From an uncultured Gammaproteobacteria bacterium (GTDB lineage Bacteria; Pseudomonadota; Gammaproteobacteria; Pseudomonadales; Porticoccaceae), in NCBI GenBank assembly GCA_913058345.1, contig CAJXQR010000003.1, forward strand, positions 248,001 through 312,000: a DNA stretch of 64,000 nt, read 5' to 3'. The notes beneath the pieces are model-generated. The model was not told the DNA's origin and searched no databases. It was given only the letters and a program-made list of their open reading frames with translations. Both the position numbers and the translations under genes were made by a program. Of this stretch, positions 1 to 8,043 are shown in pieces. The stretch's first letter is position 1. Each line of letters begins with the position of its first letter.

Positions 1-920
1 ATGGTGGAGCCTGCCACGCCCAGATGTACACCATGGGAACTTTGCTGCGCCATGGCACTGAAGAACAGAAGAAAAAATACTTGCCCGGGATTGCCGAAGG
101 TTCACTGCGCCTGCAAGCCTTTGGTGTGACTGAGCCGACGAGTGGTACGGACACCACGCGCATTCGCACCATGGCTGTGCGCGATGGCGACGATTATGTG
201 ATCAACGGACAGAAGGTGTTCATCTCTCGTACGGAGCACTCCGATTTGATGGTCCTGTTGACACGTACCACGCCACGTGACGAGTGTAAAAAGCCTTCTG
301 ACGGTATGTCAGTTTTCCTGGTTGATATGCGTGAAGCCCTGGGCAATGGCCTGACGATTAATCCCATTAAAACGATGCTCAATCACGCCACCACGGAGTT
401 GTTTTTTGACAACATGCGCGTGCCAGCGGCCAATATGCTAGGGGCTGAAGGCAAAGGCTTTAAATGCATCCTCGACGGCATGAACGCCGAGCGCATTCTG
501 ATTGCCTCTGAATGTATCGGCGATGCCCGCTTCTTTGTCGAGCGCGCTAGTGCCTATGCTTGTGAGCGCGAAGTGTTTGGCCGACCCATTGGTCAGAACC
601 AGGGCGTTCAATTCCCCATTGCCCGCAATTACGTTGAAACTGAGGCGGCGGCATTGATGGTTTACAACGCCGCTAGGCTGTTTGATGAAGGTAAACCCTG
701 TGGCTCCGAGGCGAATATGTGCAAGCTGGTGGCCTCTGAGGCGTCCTGGCATGCGGCCGACACCTGCCTGCAAACCCACGGTGGTTTTGGCTATGCCCAG
801 GAATACGATATAGAGCGCAAGTTCCGTGAAACAAGGCTCTACCAAACGGCGCCTATTTCCACTAATTTAATTCTCTCCCACGTGGGAATACATGAGCTTG
901 GCATGCCAAAATCTTTTTAA
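1..920 (+). CDS. acyl-CoA dehydrogenase, 5' end outside the window
   Basis: The reading frame is open from base 3 to the stop at 918-920, giving 305 visible residues; roughly 80 N-terminal residues lie outside the window, so the ATG at base 24 is internal. It should be a FAD-dependent flavoenzyme making an alpha,beta double bond in an acyl-CoA. Seen: the FAD/substrate motif VTEPTSGTDT, the RxxFGxxIxxxQ motif (EVFGRPIGQNQ) and the late HGGFGYAQEY motif. The usual C-terminal YEGT catalytic glutamate is absent (LYQTAPIS stands there); the glutamate in NAERILIA aligns with the alternative base position used by isovaleryl-CoA and long-chain dehydrogenases. It closely resembles the gene at 21525 and the two are probably paralogues. 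Substrate is unknown. It leads into the mesaconyl-CoA hydratase-like gene 63 bases downstream. Confidence 0.9.
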   Translation, partial: GGACHAQMYTMGTLLRHGTEEQKKKYLPGIAEGSLRLQAFGVTEPTSGTDTTRIRTMAVRDGDDYVINGQKVFISRTEHSDLMVLLTRTTPRDECKKPSDGMSVFLVDMREALGNGLTINPIKTMLNHATTELFFDNMRVPAANMLGAEGKGFKCILDGMNAERILIASECIGDARFFVERASAYACEREVFGRPIGQNQGVQFPIARNYVETEAAALMVYNAARLFDEGKPCGSEANMCKLVASEASWHAADTCLQTHGGFGYAQEYDIERKFRETRLYQTAPISTNLILSHVGIHELGMPKSF

Positions 921-983
921 ATCAAGTGGTTGTTGTGTTTTTTTAATTCATTTTGTCAGTAGGTGATTGAGCAGGGTTTTATC

Positions 984-1835
984 ATGACAGTGATCGATTT
1001 AGAGCATTTGAAGCAGTGGGAAGGCAAGACTGAAACCCATCATGATGTAATCTCACTGGCCACTGCCCAGGCCATGGCGGCGACCCTAGACTGGGGCGAG
1101 TTACCTCAGATGGGCGATGTGCTTGCCAAGCCAGGCCATTGGCTGCATTTTTTGCCCACGGCCCGCCAGTCCGACATCAGCACTGATGGCCATCCAAAGA
1201 AGGGCGGCTTTTTACCGCCGGTGCCACTGCCGCGACGTATGTGGGCCTCGGGCAAGGTCGATTTTCATTCTCCCCTGCACATTGGTGATGCCTTGCGTCG
1301 GGTCAGTACCGTGAAGAGTGTGACGCACAAGCAGGGTGGTACTGGCAACCTGGTCTTTGTTGTCGTTGAACATGATATTTACCAGGGTGATACGCTGGCC
1401 ATTAGCGATACGCAAAACCTGGTTTACCGAGAAGATCCCGCACCTGGCGCGCCGGCGCCGAAGCCGATGACACCGAAATTCGACGCTGAATTCAGTCGTG
1501 ACGTCATGCCCGACCCGGTACTACTGTTCCGCTTTTCAGCCCTTACCTTTAACAGCCACCGCATTCACTACGACCGAGACTACGCCATGAATGAGGAGGG
1601 CTACGCTGGGCTGGTGGTACATGGTCCACTAAGTGCCACTTTGTTGCTCGATCTGGTGCGTAGTGAGTTGCCCGATGCTGAGATTGCCCACTATGACTAC
1701 CGCGCCGTGCGCCCCTTGATTGATGGCAATGCCTTCAGTATTCAAGGCTCTCGTAGTGAGGAGGGCTTGAATTTGTGGGTTGTTGACCACGAAGGCGCAA
1801 TGACTATGCAAGCCAAGGTCCTATTGAAGGCATAG
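984..1835 (+). CDS. meh: mesaconyl-C4-CoA (3-methylfumaryl-CoA) hydratase-like, double hot-dog
   Basis: A 283-residue protein of the FAS1-like dehydratase/HTD2 group, the family of Chloroflexus mesaconyl-C4-CoA hydratase, which hydrates 3-methylfumaryl-CoA to (3S)-citramalyl-CoA. The length matches the family. The N-terminal hot-dog domain spans about 1-140 and the C-terminal one about 155-283, with the hydratase segment FNSHRIHYDRDYA followed by GLVVHGPL, which replaces the D-x-N-x-x-H motif of ordinary MaoC proteins. The ATG at 984 is chosen over a GTG at 963 because a GAGCAGGG stretch lies just upstream of it. The next gene is a CitE-type lyase that would cleave the predicted product, and an Mct-like isomerase and an Mcd-like dehydrogenase sit further down the island. 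The family call is firm; the exact substrate is inferred from this company. Confidence 0.8.
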   Translation: MTVIDLEHLKQWEGKTETHHDVISLATAQAMAATLDWGELPQMGDVLAKPGHWLHFLPTARQSDISTDGHPKKGGFLPPVPLPRRMWASGKVDFHSPLHIGDALRRVSTVKSVTHKQGGTGNLVFVVVEHDIYQGDTLAISDTQNLVYREDPAPGAPAPKPMTPKFDAEFSRDVMPDPVLLFRFSALTFNSHRIHYDRDYAMNEEGYAGLVVHGPLSATLLLDLVRSELPDAEIAHYDYRAVRPLIDGNAFSIQGSRSEEGLNLWVVDHEGAMTMQAKVLLKA

Positions 1836-1894
1836 GTTTAGACACAAATAGAAAGATCTTCGTTAATTAAAGAAAGACCTTGAGGAATTACGTT

Positions 1895-2815
1895 GTGACT
1901 CAACAAGCTTCGAATCACCAACCTTCCACTCGCCAAGAGCTACCCCTGTGGCGTTCTGCGCTATTTGTCCCTGCCAATGTAGAAAAATTTGTTGCCAAGG
2001 CCCATACCCGTGGTGCCGATGCCATTATTCTCGATCTTGAAGACAGCGTGATCTTGTCGGAAAAAGACAATGCCCGTAACGTCGTGCCCGCTGCAGCGGC
2101 TACGGTCGCCAGCCACGGTCTCGATGTGCTGGTGCGCATTAATCGGCCATGGCGCCTCGCAGTTCGCGATCTTGAGGCTGCAGTCTGTAAAGACGTACAT
2201 ACCATCGCGGTGCCGAAAGTCGCTAGCGCCGATCATATCCAATTTATTGCCGAGGTGATCGACGAGCTCGAGGTGGAAAAACAGTTGCCCCACGGTCACA
2301 CACGCATTCTTGCTTTTATTGAAGGACTGGATGGCTTGGAGAATATTGACGCCATTGCCGCAGCTTCTGACCGAGTATTGGGTGTGTTTATCGGTGCCGA
2401 AGACTTCTCCTCAGAAGTGGGCATGGAGCCGAGCGAAATGGGCTTGATGTACCCCAATCAACGCGCTGTCTTTGCTGCGCGTAAAGCGGGAGTTCTACCC
2501 TTGGGTTTTGTCGGCTCTATCGCCGATTACTCCGATCTTGAGGCCTTCCGCAAGAAAATCCGACAGGCCAAACAATTGGGCTTCAGTGGTGCCCTTGGGA
2601 TTCATCCTAGTCAGATTGATATTATGAATGAAGAATTTATGCCTTCGGCGGAGGCGGTCGAGCATGCAACTGGTTTGTTGGCGGCCTACGAAGAGGGTAT
2701 AGCGGCGGGGCGGGGTGCCGTTGAATATAAGGGTAAAATGATCGACGCTCCAGTGGTTGCTCGCGCTGAAGAAACGCTCCGTAAACACCGTGCTTTGTGT
2801 GCCCGGCAAGTTTAA
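1895..2815 (+). CDS. HpcH/HpaI (CitE-type) CoA-ester lyase, probable citramalyl-CoA lyase
   Basis: A 306-residue TIM-barrel lyase that uses Mg2+ to cleave a 3-hydroxyacyl-CoA by retro-aldol/Claisen chemistry. Seen: RSALFVPAN (CoA/substrate arginine), the DLEDSV motif, RINRP, PKV, the metal-ligand segments AFIEGLDGL and GAEDF, and GIHPSQI near the end. The GTG at 1895 is taken as start because GAGGAA at 1882-1887 lies seven bases before it; a TTG at 1880 would overlap that site. It follows the mesaconyl-C4-CoA hydratase-like gene, so (3S)-citramalyl-CoA cleavage to acetyl-CoA and pyruvate is the best guess. Malyl-CoA or methylmalyl-CoA lyase are alternatives, since sequence alone separates these poorly. 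Confidence 0.82.
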   Translation: MTQQASNHQPSTRQELPLWRSALFVPANVEKFVAKAHTRGADAIILDLEDSVILSEKDNARNVVPAAAATVASHGLDVLVRINRPWRLAVRDLEAAVCKDVHTIAVPKVASADHIQFIAEVIDELEVEKQLPHGHTRILAFIEGLDGLENIDAIAAASDRVLGVFIGAEDFSSEVGMEPSEMGLMYPNQRAVFAARKAGVLPLGFVGSIADYSDLEAFRKKIRQAKQLGFSGALGIHPSQIDIMNEEFMPSAEAVEHATGLLAAYEEGIAAGRGAVEYKGKMIDAPVVARAEETLRKHRALCARQV

Positions 2816-2913
2816 CAGCACCTTAGAAAAGGCGAAACATTACTGTCAATACTTGGACAGCTGCGTCACCACATTGCTGTCTTTATCATCGTAAATCAAC
2901 AAAGGAAAAGACC

Positions 2914-3711
2914 ATGACAGAAGCCGTATTGTATGAACAGACGGGTCGCATTGTGACCATTACGCTGAATCAGCCAGAGACCCGCAATGCGCTGTCCGAT
3001 GTGTTGGTGCCACGCTTGATTGAAAAATTAAATCAGGCCGAATCGGACGAAGGCGTGAGTTGTGTCATTCTTACTGGTGCGGGTAAAAGCTTTTCCTCGG
3101 GCGGCAATCTGAAAGAAATTCGCGCCATGACTCAGGAGAAGAAACTATCCACCCATCAAATTCGCCACTGGTATCTGGATATGATCCAGCAAATTCCCCG
3201 TACTATGGAGAAAATGACAGTCCCCGTGATTTGCGCGGTTAACGGTCACGCTATTGGTGCGGGCTGTGACTTAACCATGATGTGTGATATACGTATCGCC
3301 TCTGAAAAAGCGCTGTTTGCCGAGAGCTTTATGCGCGTCGGGTTGATTCCCGGCGACGGCGGGGCCTGGTTTTTGCCTCGCGTGATTGGCCTGTCCCGTG
3401 CCTGCGAGATGAGTTACACCTGCGATATGATCGACGCTGCCAAGGCCGACAAATGGGGCATGGTTTCCGACGTTGTTGCCCCCGAGGCTCTGCTTGATGC
3501 CGCGATGGCCGTGGCTAAACGCATTGTTGCCCATCCACCGCTGGGTATTCGCTATGCCAAGAAGCTTTTGGTGGAATCACAAAATATGCCACTTTCAGGT
3601 GCCTTAGAAATGGCTGCTGGTATGCAGGCGACGCTCCAAAACACGGAAGATCATCTTGAAGCGATTGACGCAGCATTAGAGAAGCGTGAGCCGCAATTCA
3701 AAGGCTGCTAG
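2914..3711 (+). CDS. enoyl-CoA hydratase/isomerase family (crotonase)
   Basis: A 265-residue crotonase-fold protein. The oxyanion-hole glycines are present in FSSGGNLKEI and GHAIGAGCD. The two catalytic glutamates of classical enoyl-CoA hydratase (rat E144 and E164) are not conserved: aspartate stands at the first position (GAGCD) and phenylalanine at the second (AESFMRVG), while a further aspartate occurs in LIPGDGGAW. That pattern occurs in crotonases acting as isomerases or on unusual acyl-CoAs, so plain hydratase activity should not be assumed. The start has a clear AAGGAAAAG site. A 98-base gap separates it from the lyase; the following 254 bases lead to a luciferase-like monooxygenase. 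It resembles the crotonase at 62006 in the shared GGAW(F/L)LPR segment. Confidence 0.88.
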   Translation: MTEAVLYEQTGRIVTITLNQPETRNALSDVLVPRLIEKLNQAESDEGVSCVILTGAGKSFSSGGNLKEIRAMTQEKKLSTHQIRHWYLDMIQQIPRTMEKMTVPVICAVNGHAIGAGCDLTMMCDIRIASEKALFAESFMRVGLIPGDGGAWFLPRVIGLSRACEMSYTCDMIDAAKADKWGMVSDVVAPEALLDAAMAVAKRIVAHPPLGIRYAKKLLVESQNMPLSGALEMAAGMQATLQNTEDHLEAIDAALEKREPQFKGC

Positions 3712-3849
3712 CAGATCAGCAAACGCCCGGTATGACTGTTTTACAGAGTTCAGCGCTAAAAACATTGTCAGTAAACAGTGTGGGTGGGGCTTCTCTCACC
3801 TAAAATGGCACGTAGAACACTCAGATTACCTGACTTGAAATTAGAAATT

Positions 3850-3879
3850 GAATATGCCAATAGTTACCTAAGCATATTC
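3850..3879. promoter_or_regulatory. 8-bp inverted repeat upstream of the monooxygenase gene
   Basis: GAATATGC (3850-3857) and GCATATTC (3872-3879) are perfect inverted arms separated by 14 bases, 87 bases before the chosen start of the luciferase-like gene. A TATAAA hexamer follows at 3897-3902. The layout suits an operator for a dimeric regulator just above a promoter, but no matching -35 box was seen and no regulator can be named. Confidence 0.35.
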
Positions 3880-3965
3880 ATCGGTGCATATCTTGCTATA
3901 AATGTGAGGATGCTTTCTTGTCGCAAGAGTTTCTTGTGAATGATATTGGTATTGAGGATAGCGTT

Positions 3966-5159
3966 ATGGAAGTAGGTTCGTTCTATATGCCTGTAGTGGG
4001 CAATAAAGAAGAAATTGAAAAAGGTATGGCGGGTAAGCGTACTGATTTGTACCAGGAGATGTTGAAAGAGTTGACCGAGCAAGTTCAATACATGGACGAG
4101 CACGGTTATTACGGAATGGGTACGACAGAGCACCACTTTCACATTGAAGGTGAAGAAGTGTCTACTAATCCCGTTCTGCTGAATTTGTATTTTGGTATGC
4201 AAACCAAAAACATGAAGTTTGGTCAACTGGGTAACGTATTGCCTGCTCACAACCCTGTTCGACTGGCCGAAGATATCGCCATGGTTGACCAGATGCTGGG
4301 TGGCCGTACTTTCGCCGGTTTTGCCCGTGGATATCAACCCCGATGGGTATCGACGCTGGGTCAGCAGATGAATGGCATGGCGAGTGCCAATGAGCTGGGT
4401 GATGCCGCTTACGATGCGCTAAAAAAAGAGGTCTACTACGACCATTTTGATATCATCATGAAGGCGTGGTCGAACGACACGTTCTCGCATGACAGTAAGT
4501 TTTGGCAGATTCCAACGCCAAACACCTACTGGAATACCCACGAGGTTACTCGTAAGTATGGTCAGGGTGTTGACGACAAGGGTATTTTGACGGAAGTTGG
4601 CATTGCGCCTCCCACCTTCAATAAGCGTATGCCTGATTTATTTCAGCCATTTAGTGTATCGGCGAGCTCTATCGAATGGGCTCAGGAAAATGATGTCACC
4701 CCGATTACAATCATTACCAACAAAGAAGTTGCGCAAAGCCATATCCGTGCGGCCAAAGAGGCAGCCGATAAAGCGGGCAAGCCTTATCGTATGGGTATGA
4801 CCCGTGAAGTCTATGTTGCTGATACTGACGAAGAAGCCTATCAAATTGCAAAAAATGGCGGTAACTACATTTGGTGTAACTTCTTCCAGCCCTTTGGTTT
4901 CAATGCGGCTGTCGCTAATCCTGGCGAGTCACCATTCGATGTGCCCAATAACTTTGAAACAATGGTTGAACGAGGCCTGGTAATTTACGGTAGTCCCGAC
5001 ACTGTGAAACGTAAATTTGAGCAATTGTTTACCGATTTGCCCTGTGACTATTTCTGGCTGTTTACCTACAACGGACTGGTGCCGCAGCATCAAATGATGC
5101 GTCACTACGAATTGTTGACTGAACAGGTTTTACCGCATTTTACGGATAAAATTAAGTAG
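3966..5159 (+). CDS. luciferase-like (LLM) flavin-dependent monooxygenase
   Basis: A 397-residue member of the bacterial-luciferase/alkanal-monooxygenase family, which uses reduced FMN from a separate reductase and O2 to oxidise ketones, aldehydes or alkanes. Seen: the N-terminal barrel strand MEVGSFYMPV, the TTEHHF segment that lines the flavin site, VLPAHNPVRLAEDIAMVDQM, and the late segment LVIYGSPDTVKRKFEQL typical of the family. A TTG at 3918 would add 16 residues, but the ATG at 3966 has GAGGA seven bases upstream and begins exactly at the barrel. Its neighbours are beta-oxidation genes, and an esterase and an aldehyde dehydrogenase lie 11-13 kb downstream, so Baeyer-Villiger oxidation of a ketone is a possible role. 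No flavin reductase gene was recognised in the island. Confidence 0.85.
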   Translation: MEVGSFYMPVVGNKEEIEKGMAGKRTDLYQEMLKELTEQVQYMDEHGYYGMGTTEHHFHIEGEEVSTNPVLLNLYFGMQTKNMKFGQLGNVLPAHNPVRLAEDIAMVDQMLGGRTFAGFARGYQPRWVSTLGQQMNGMASANELGDAAYDALKKEVYYDHFDIIMKAWSNDTFSHDSKFWQIPTPNTYWNTHEVTRKYGQGVDDKGILTEVGIAPPTFNKRMPDLFQPFSVSASSIEWAQENDVTPITIITNKEVAQSHIRAAKEAADKAGKPYRMGMTREVYVADTDEEAYQIAKNGGNYIWCNFFQPFGFNAAVANPGESPFDVPNNFETMVERGLVIYGSPDTVKRKFEQLFTDLPCDYFWLFTYNGLVPQHQMMRHYELLTEQVLPHFTDKIK

Positions 5160-5168
5160 TCAAGCCAG

Positions 5169-5201
5169 GCCAACACGACTCTCATCGAGAGTCGTGTTGG
5201 C
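5169..5201 (+). terminator. strong hairpin after the monooxygenase gene
   Basis: A perfect 15-bp stem (5169-5183 with 5187-5201) and a three-base loop start 10 bases after the monooxygenase stop. A short T run (5212-5216) follows at a distance. It probably ends the first transcription unit of the island, so the acyl-CoA dehydrogenase at 5354 needs its own promoter in the remaining 150 bases. Those bases contain two copies of TTGAGCAG at 5280-5287 and 5316-5323, 36 bases apart. Confidence 0.7.
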
Positions 5202-5353
5202 GCTGCTTAGATTTTTCAAATGCAGAGTCTAATTTGTACGAAGCGTTGTTTTTGCTATTAAGCAGGTGCCAGGTGATTGTTGAGCAGCAATTGAGCTAAA
5301 CTTTCCTATTTTACTTTGAGCAGCCTTGCTCATGCTTGAGGGGTAAATAAGGC

Positions 5354-6499
5354 ATGTCTATGGAAAACCGATCAATTTACGACAGTGACCACGAGCTATT
5401 TCGCGCCAATGCCCGGCGTTTCTTCCGTGAAGAGCTGGAACCCAATATTGAAGAGTGGGAAAACGCGAGTATTGTTCCCCGTTCATTCTGGCGTAGTGCT
5501 GGAGAGAAGGGGCTGCTGTGTTGCGGTATTCCTGAAGAGTACGGTGGCCCCGGTGCCGATTTTAAATACAATATGGTTTCCTCAGAGGAAATTGGTTACG
5601 CCATTGGTGGTGGCAGTTGTGGTTTTGCGTTGCAGTCTGATATTACCGCCTACTATATTCTCAATCACGCCAGTGAAGCACTGAAGCAGAAGTGGTTGCC
5701 TCCCATGGTGAGCGGTGAGGTTATTTCCTCCATCGCCATGACCGAGCCGAGCACGGGCAGTGATTTACAGGCCGTTCGCACCACGGCAATTCGCGATGGT
5801 GATGAGTATGTCATCAATGGCCAAAAAACATTTATTACCAATGGCCAACACTCCGATTTCGTCATCGTGGTCTGTAAAACAGACCCCACACTAGGTGCCA
5901 AAGGTATCAGTCTGGTGATTGTCGAGACGGGTACGCCGGGTTACGAGAAAGGTCGAAATCTGGATAAAATCGGCCAGAAGGGCGCAGATACTTCTGAAAT
6001 GTTTTTTGCCGATGTTCGCGTGCCTGTCACTAACTTGATTGGCGAAGAGGGTAAGGGCTTTGGTTATTTGATGAGCGAGTTGCCACGCGAGCGCTTGACC
6101 GTTGCCTTCCGAGCGTGGGCTGAGGCGCAACGCGCCTATGAAATTACCCTTGAATACACTAAGGAGCGTGAAGCTTTTGGCAAGCCGTTGTTTGCCCAGC
6201 AAAATACGGCATTTAGCCTGGCCGATGTAGCAACGGAACTGGCCGTAGGCTGGGCCTTTCTCGACCAGTGCTTGGCAAAGATTGTTGCTGGCACCTTAAC
6301 ACCCCAAGAAGGCGCCATGGCCAAACTATGGACCACTGAAAAAGAAGGTAAAATTGTTGATACTTGCCTACAGTTTTTTGGTGGCTATGGCTACATGCGC
6401 GAATATCCCATTTCACGTATGTATACAGATGCACGGGTACGCAGAATTTACGGCGGGTCAACGGAAATTATGAAGCTCTTTATCGGTCGTTCTCTGTAA
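5354..6499 (+). CDS. acyl-CoA dehydrogenase, long-chain/isovaleryl-type active site
   Basis: A full-length 381-residue acyl-CoA dehydrogenase. The N-terminal helical domain covers about 1-120, the middle beta domain with MTEPSTGSDL about 121-230, and the C-terminal helical domain the rest, with EAFGKPLFAQQ, FFGGYGYMREYP and the last-strand motif IYGGSTEIMK. YGGS instead of YEGT at the end and the glutamate in LPRERL point to the alternative catalytic-base position of isovaleryl- and long-chain enzymes. The ATG is preceded by a GAGGGG stretch. It begins a new transcription unit behind the hairpin at 5169-5201 and is followed 77 bases later by the HMG-CoA-synthase-like fusion. Substrate is unknown; the alternative base position is often linked to branched or long acyl chains. 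Confidence 0.9.
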   Translation: MSMENRSIYDSDHELFRANARRFFREELEPNIEEWENASIVPRSFWRSAGEKGLLCCGIPEEYGGPGADFKYNMVSSEEIGYAIGGGSCGFALQSDITAYYILNHASEALKQKWLPPMVSGEVISSIAMTEPSTGSDLQAVRTTAIRDGDEYVINGQKTFITNGQHSDFVIVVCKTDPTLGAKGISLVIVETGTPGYEKGRNLDKIGQKGADTSEMFFADVRVPVTNLIGEEGKGFGYLMSELPRERLTVAFRAWAEAQRAYEITLEYTKEREAFGKPLFAQQNTAFSLADVATELAVGWAFLDQCLAKIVAGTLTPQEGAMAKLWTTEKEGKIVDTCLQFFGGYGYMREYPISRMYTDARVRRIYGGSTEIMKLFIGRSL

Positions 6500-6576
6500 C
6501 TGCCGCTAAAGTGTTGGGTGACGTCTTACGACGATGTCGTTAACTTTTTAATCGCTATACATTTATAGGAAATATC

Positions 6577-8019
6577 ATGGTTGGAATAACAGCTTTCGGC
6601 GCTTATTTGCCAAGAATGCGCTTACAAAAGCAGGTGATTGCGGATGCCAATGCCTGGTTTGACCCCGGCTTAAAAGGCCTGGCAAAGGGTGAAAAAGCCA
6701 TTTGTAACTGGGATGAAGACACTATCACCATGGCAGTTGAAGCTTACCAGGACTGCCTGGGCAACAAGCCGGGCCAGGCACCGGCAGCTCTGCTGTTAGC
6801 ATCGACCACATTGCCCTTTAGTGATCGACAAAACTCTGTGGTTGTGGCCGAAGCGCTGAATTTAGAAACCTCTGATCTGCGCACCATGGATATTACTTGC
6901 TCACAGCGTGCAGCCACATCGGGTTTGTTGTCGGCACTGGACATCGCCGCTGCGGGTAAAGAGGCTGTACTGGTTGCCTCCGAGCACCGCAAAGCCAAGT
7001 GTGCCTCCCGTGAAGAAATGCTTTACGGTGATGGCGCTGCTGCGATCGCCGTTGGCAGCGACAATGTGGTTGCCGAGTTAGTGGCCAGTCAAAGCCAGCC
7101 TGTTGATTTTATCGATCACTACCGGGGTGAGGGCGAGGATTTTGATTACGGCTGGGAAGAGCGCTGGGTGCGTGACGAAGGTTATATGAAAATCGTTCCC
7201 AACGCTGTCAATGCGCTGTTGAGCAAGGCCGGTGTTAGCGCTGGCGATATTGCACACTTTATTTTGCCGACTGATCAGGGCCGTGTGCCGCCGATGGTCG
7301 CTAAAAAACTTGGTATTAAAGGCGAAGCCGTTGCTGATAACTTACTACAAAGTGTCGGTATTACCGGGGCTGCTCATGCCATGCTACTGCTGGCCCATCG
7401 TCTTGAGCAAGCTCAATCGGGTGACCTGGTATTGGTTGCTGGCTTTGGTCAGGGTTGCGATGTGTTGTTGTTCAAAGTCACTGATGCCATTAGTCAGCAA
7501 GCGTTAGGTAAAGGGGTTTCCGGTCATCTCAGCAATGGACGCCCCGAAACGAACTACAATAAGTATCAGTCGTTTAACAATCTGCTTGTGAAAGAGCTAG
7601 GCAAACGTTCAGAAGTGAATAAACAGGGTTATCTGTCCGCTATGTATCGGGCTCGTGGCCTGACTAACAGCTTTCTGGGTGGTAAATGTACTGCCTGTGG
7701 CACCGTACAAATACCCAAACATAAATATTGCGTCAATCCTGAATGTGGTGCTTATGATACCCAGGTCGATCACCCCATGGCAGGTATTCAGGGTGAAGTG
7801 GCTACGTGGACAGCAGATACATTAACCTTCGACTACAATCCGCCTGCCTATTTTGGCATGGTCACCTTTGAAGGCGGTGGTCGCATTATGATGGATATGA
7901 GTGAGGTCGACGCTGACACTTTCGACACTGGGTCGAAAGTAGCAATGCACTTCCGACTCAAGCAGATTGATGATCAAGCCGGATTCCGCAAATATTTCTG
8001 GAAGGCTATTCAAATCTAA
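6577..8019 (+). CDS. HMG-CoA-synthase/KAS III-like protein fused to a DUF35 zinc-ribbon/OB domain
   Basis: A 480-residue two-part protein. Residues 1-about 310 have the HMG-CoA synthase/KAS III fold, with the nucleophilic cysteine at 108 (DITCSQRAA). Residues about 350-480 are a DUF35 unit: a zinc ribbon (C371, C374, C385, C390) followed by an OB fold. By eye the other catalytic residues are missing: the HMG-CoA synthase glutamate (STTLPFSD stands there), the F-H-x-P histidine (FILPTDQ) and the KAS III asparagine (GITGAAH). In archaea, thiolase, HMG-CoA synthase and DUF35 form one complex in which DUF35 bridges the enzymes; here two of the three are fused and the thiolase follows 24 bases later. 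Condensation, retro-Claisen cleavage or a scaffolding role are all possible. The fold calls are firm; the reaction is not known. Confidence 0.8.
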   Translation: MVGITAFGAYLPRMRLQKQVIADANAWFDPGLKGLAKGEKAICNWDEDTITMAVEAYQDCLGNKPGQAPAALLLASTTLPFSDRQNSVVVAEALNLETSDLRTMDITCSQRAATSGLLSALDIAAAGKEAVLVASEHRKAKCASREEMLYGDGAAAIAVGSDNVVAELVASQSQPVDFIDHYRGEGEDFDYGWEERWVRDEGYMKIVPNAVNALLSKAGVSAGDIAHFILPTDQGRVPPMVAKKLGIKGEAVADNLLQSVGITGAAHAMLLLAHRLEQAQSGDLVLVAGFGQGCDVLLFKVTDAISQQALGKGVSGHLSNGRPETNYNKYQSFNNLLVKELGKRSEVNKQGYLSAMYRARGLTNSFLGGKCTACGTVQIPKHKYCVNPECGAYDTQVDHPMAGIQGEVATWTADTLTFDYNPPAYFGMVTFEGGGRIMMDMSEVDADTFDTGSKVAMHFRLKQIDDQAGFRKYFWKAIQI

Positions 8020-8043
8020 TTATCAGCTGAGGAGCTAAATATC

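Noticed and set aside
438-845. 135-codon minus-strand frame
   Set aside because: Antisense to the first acyl-CoA dehydrogenase; no start signal.
6577-8019. Calling this gene HMG-CoA synthase of a mevalonate pathway
   Set aside because: The catalytic glutamate and histidine are missing and no mevalonate genes are nearby.
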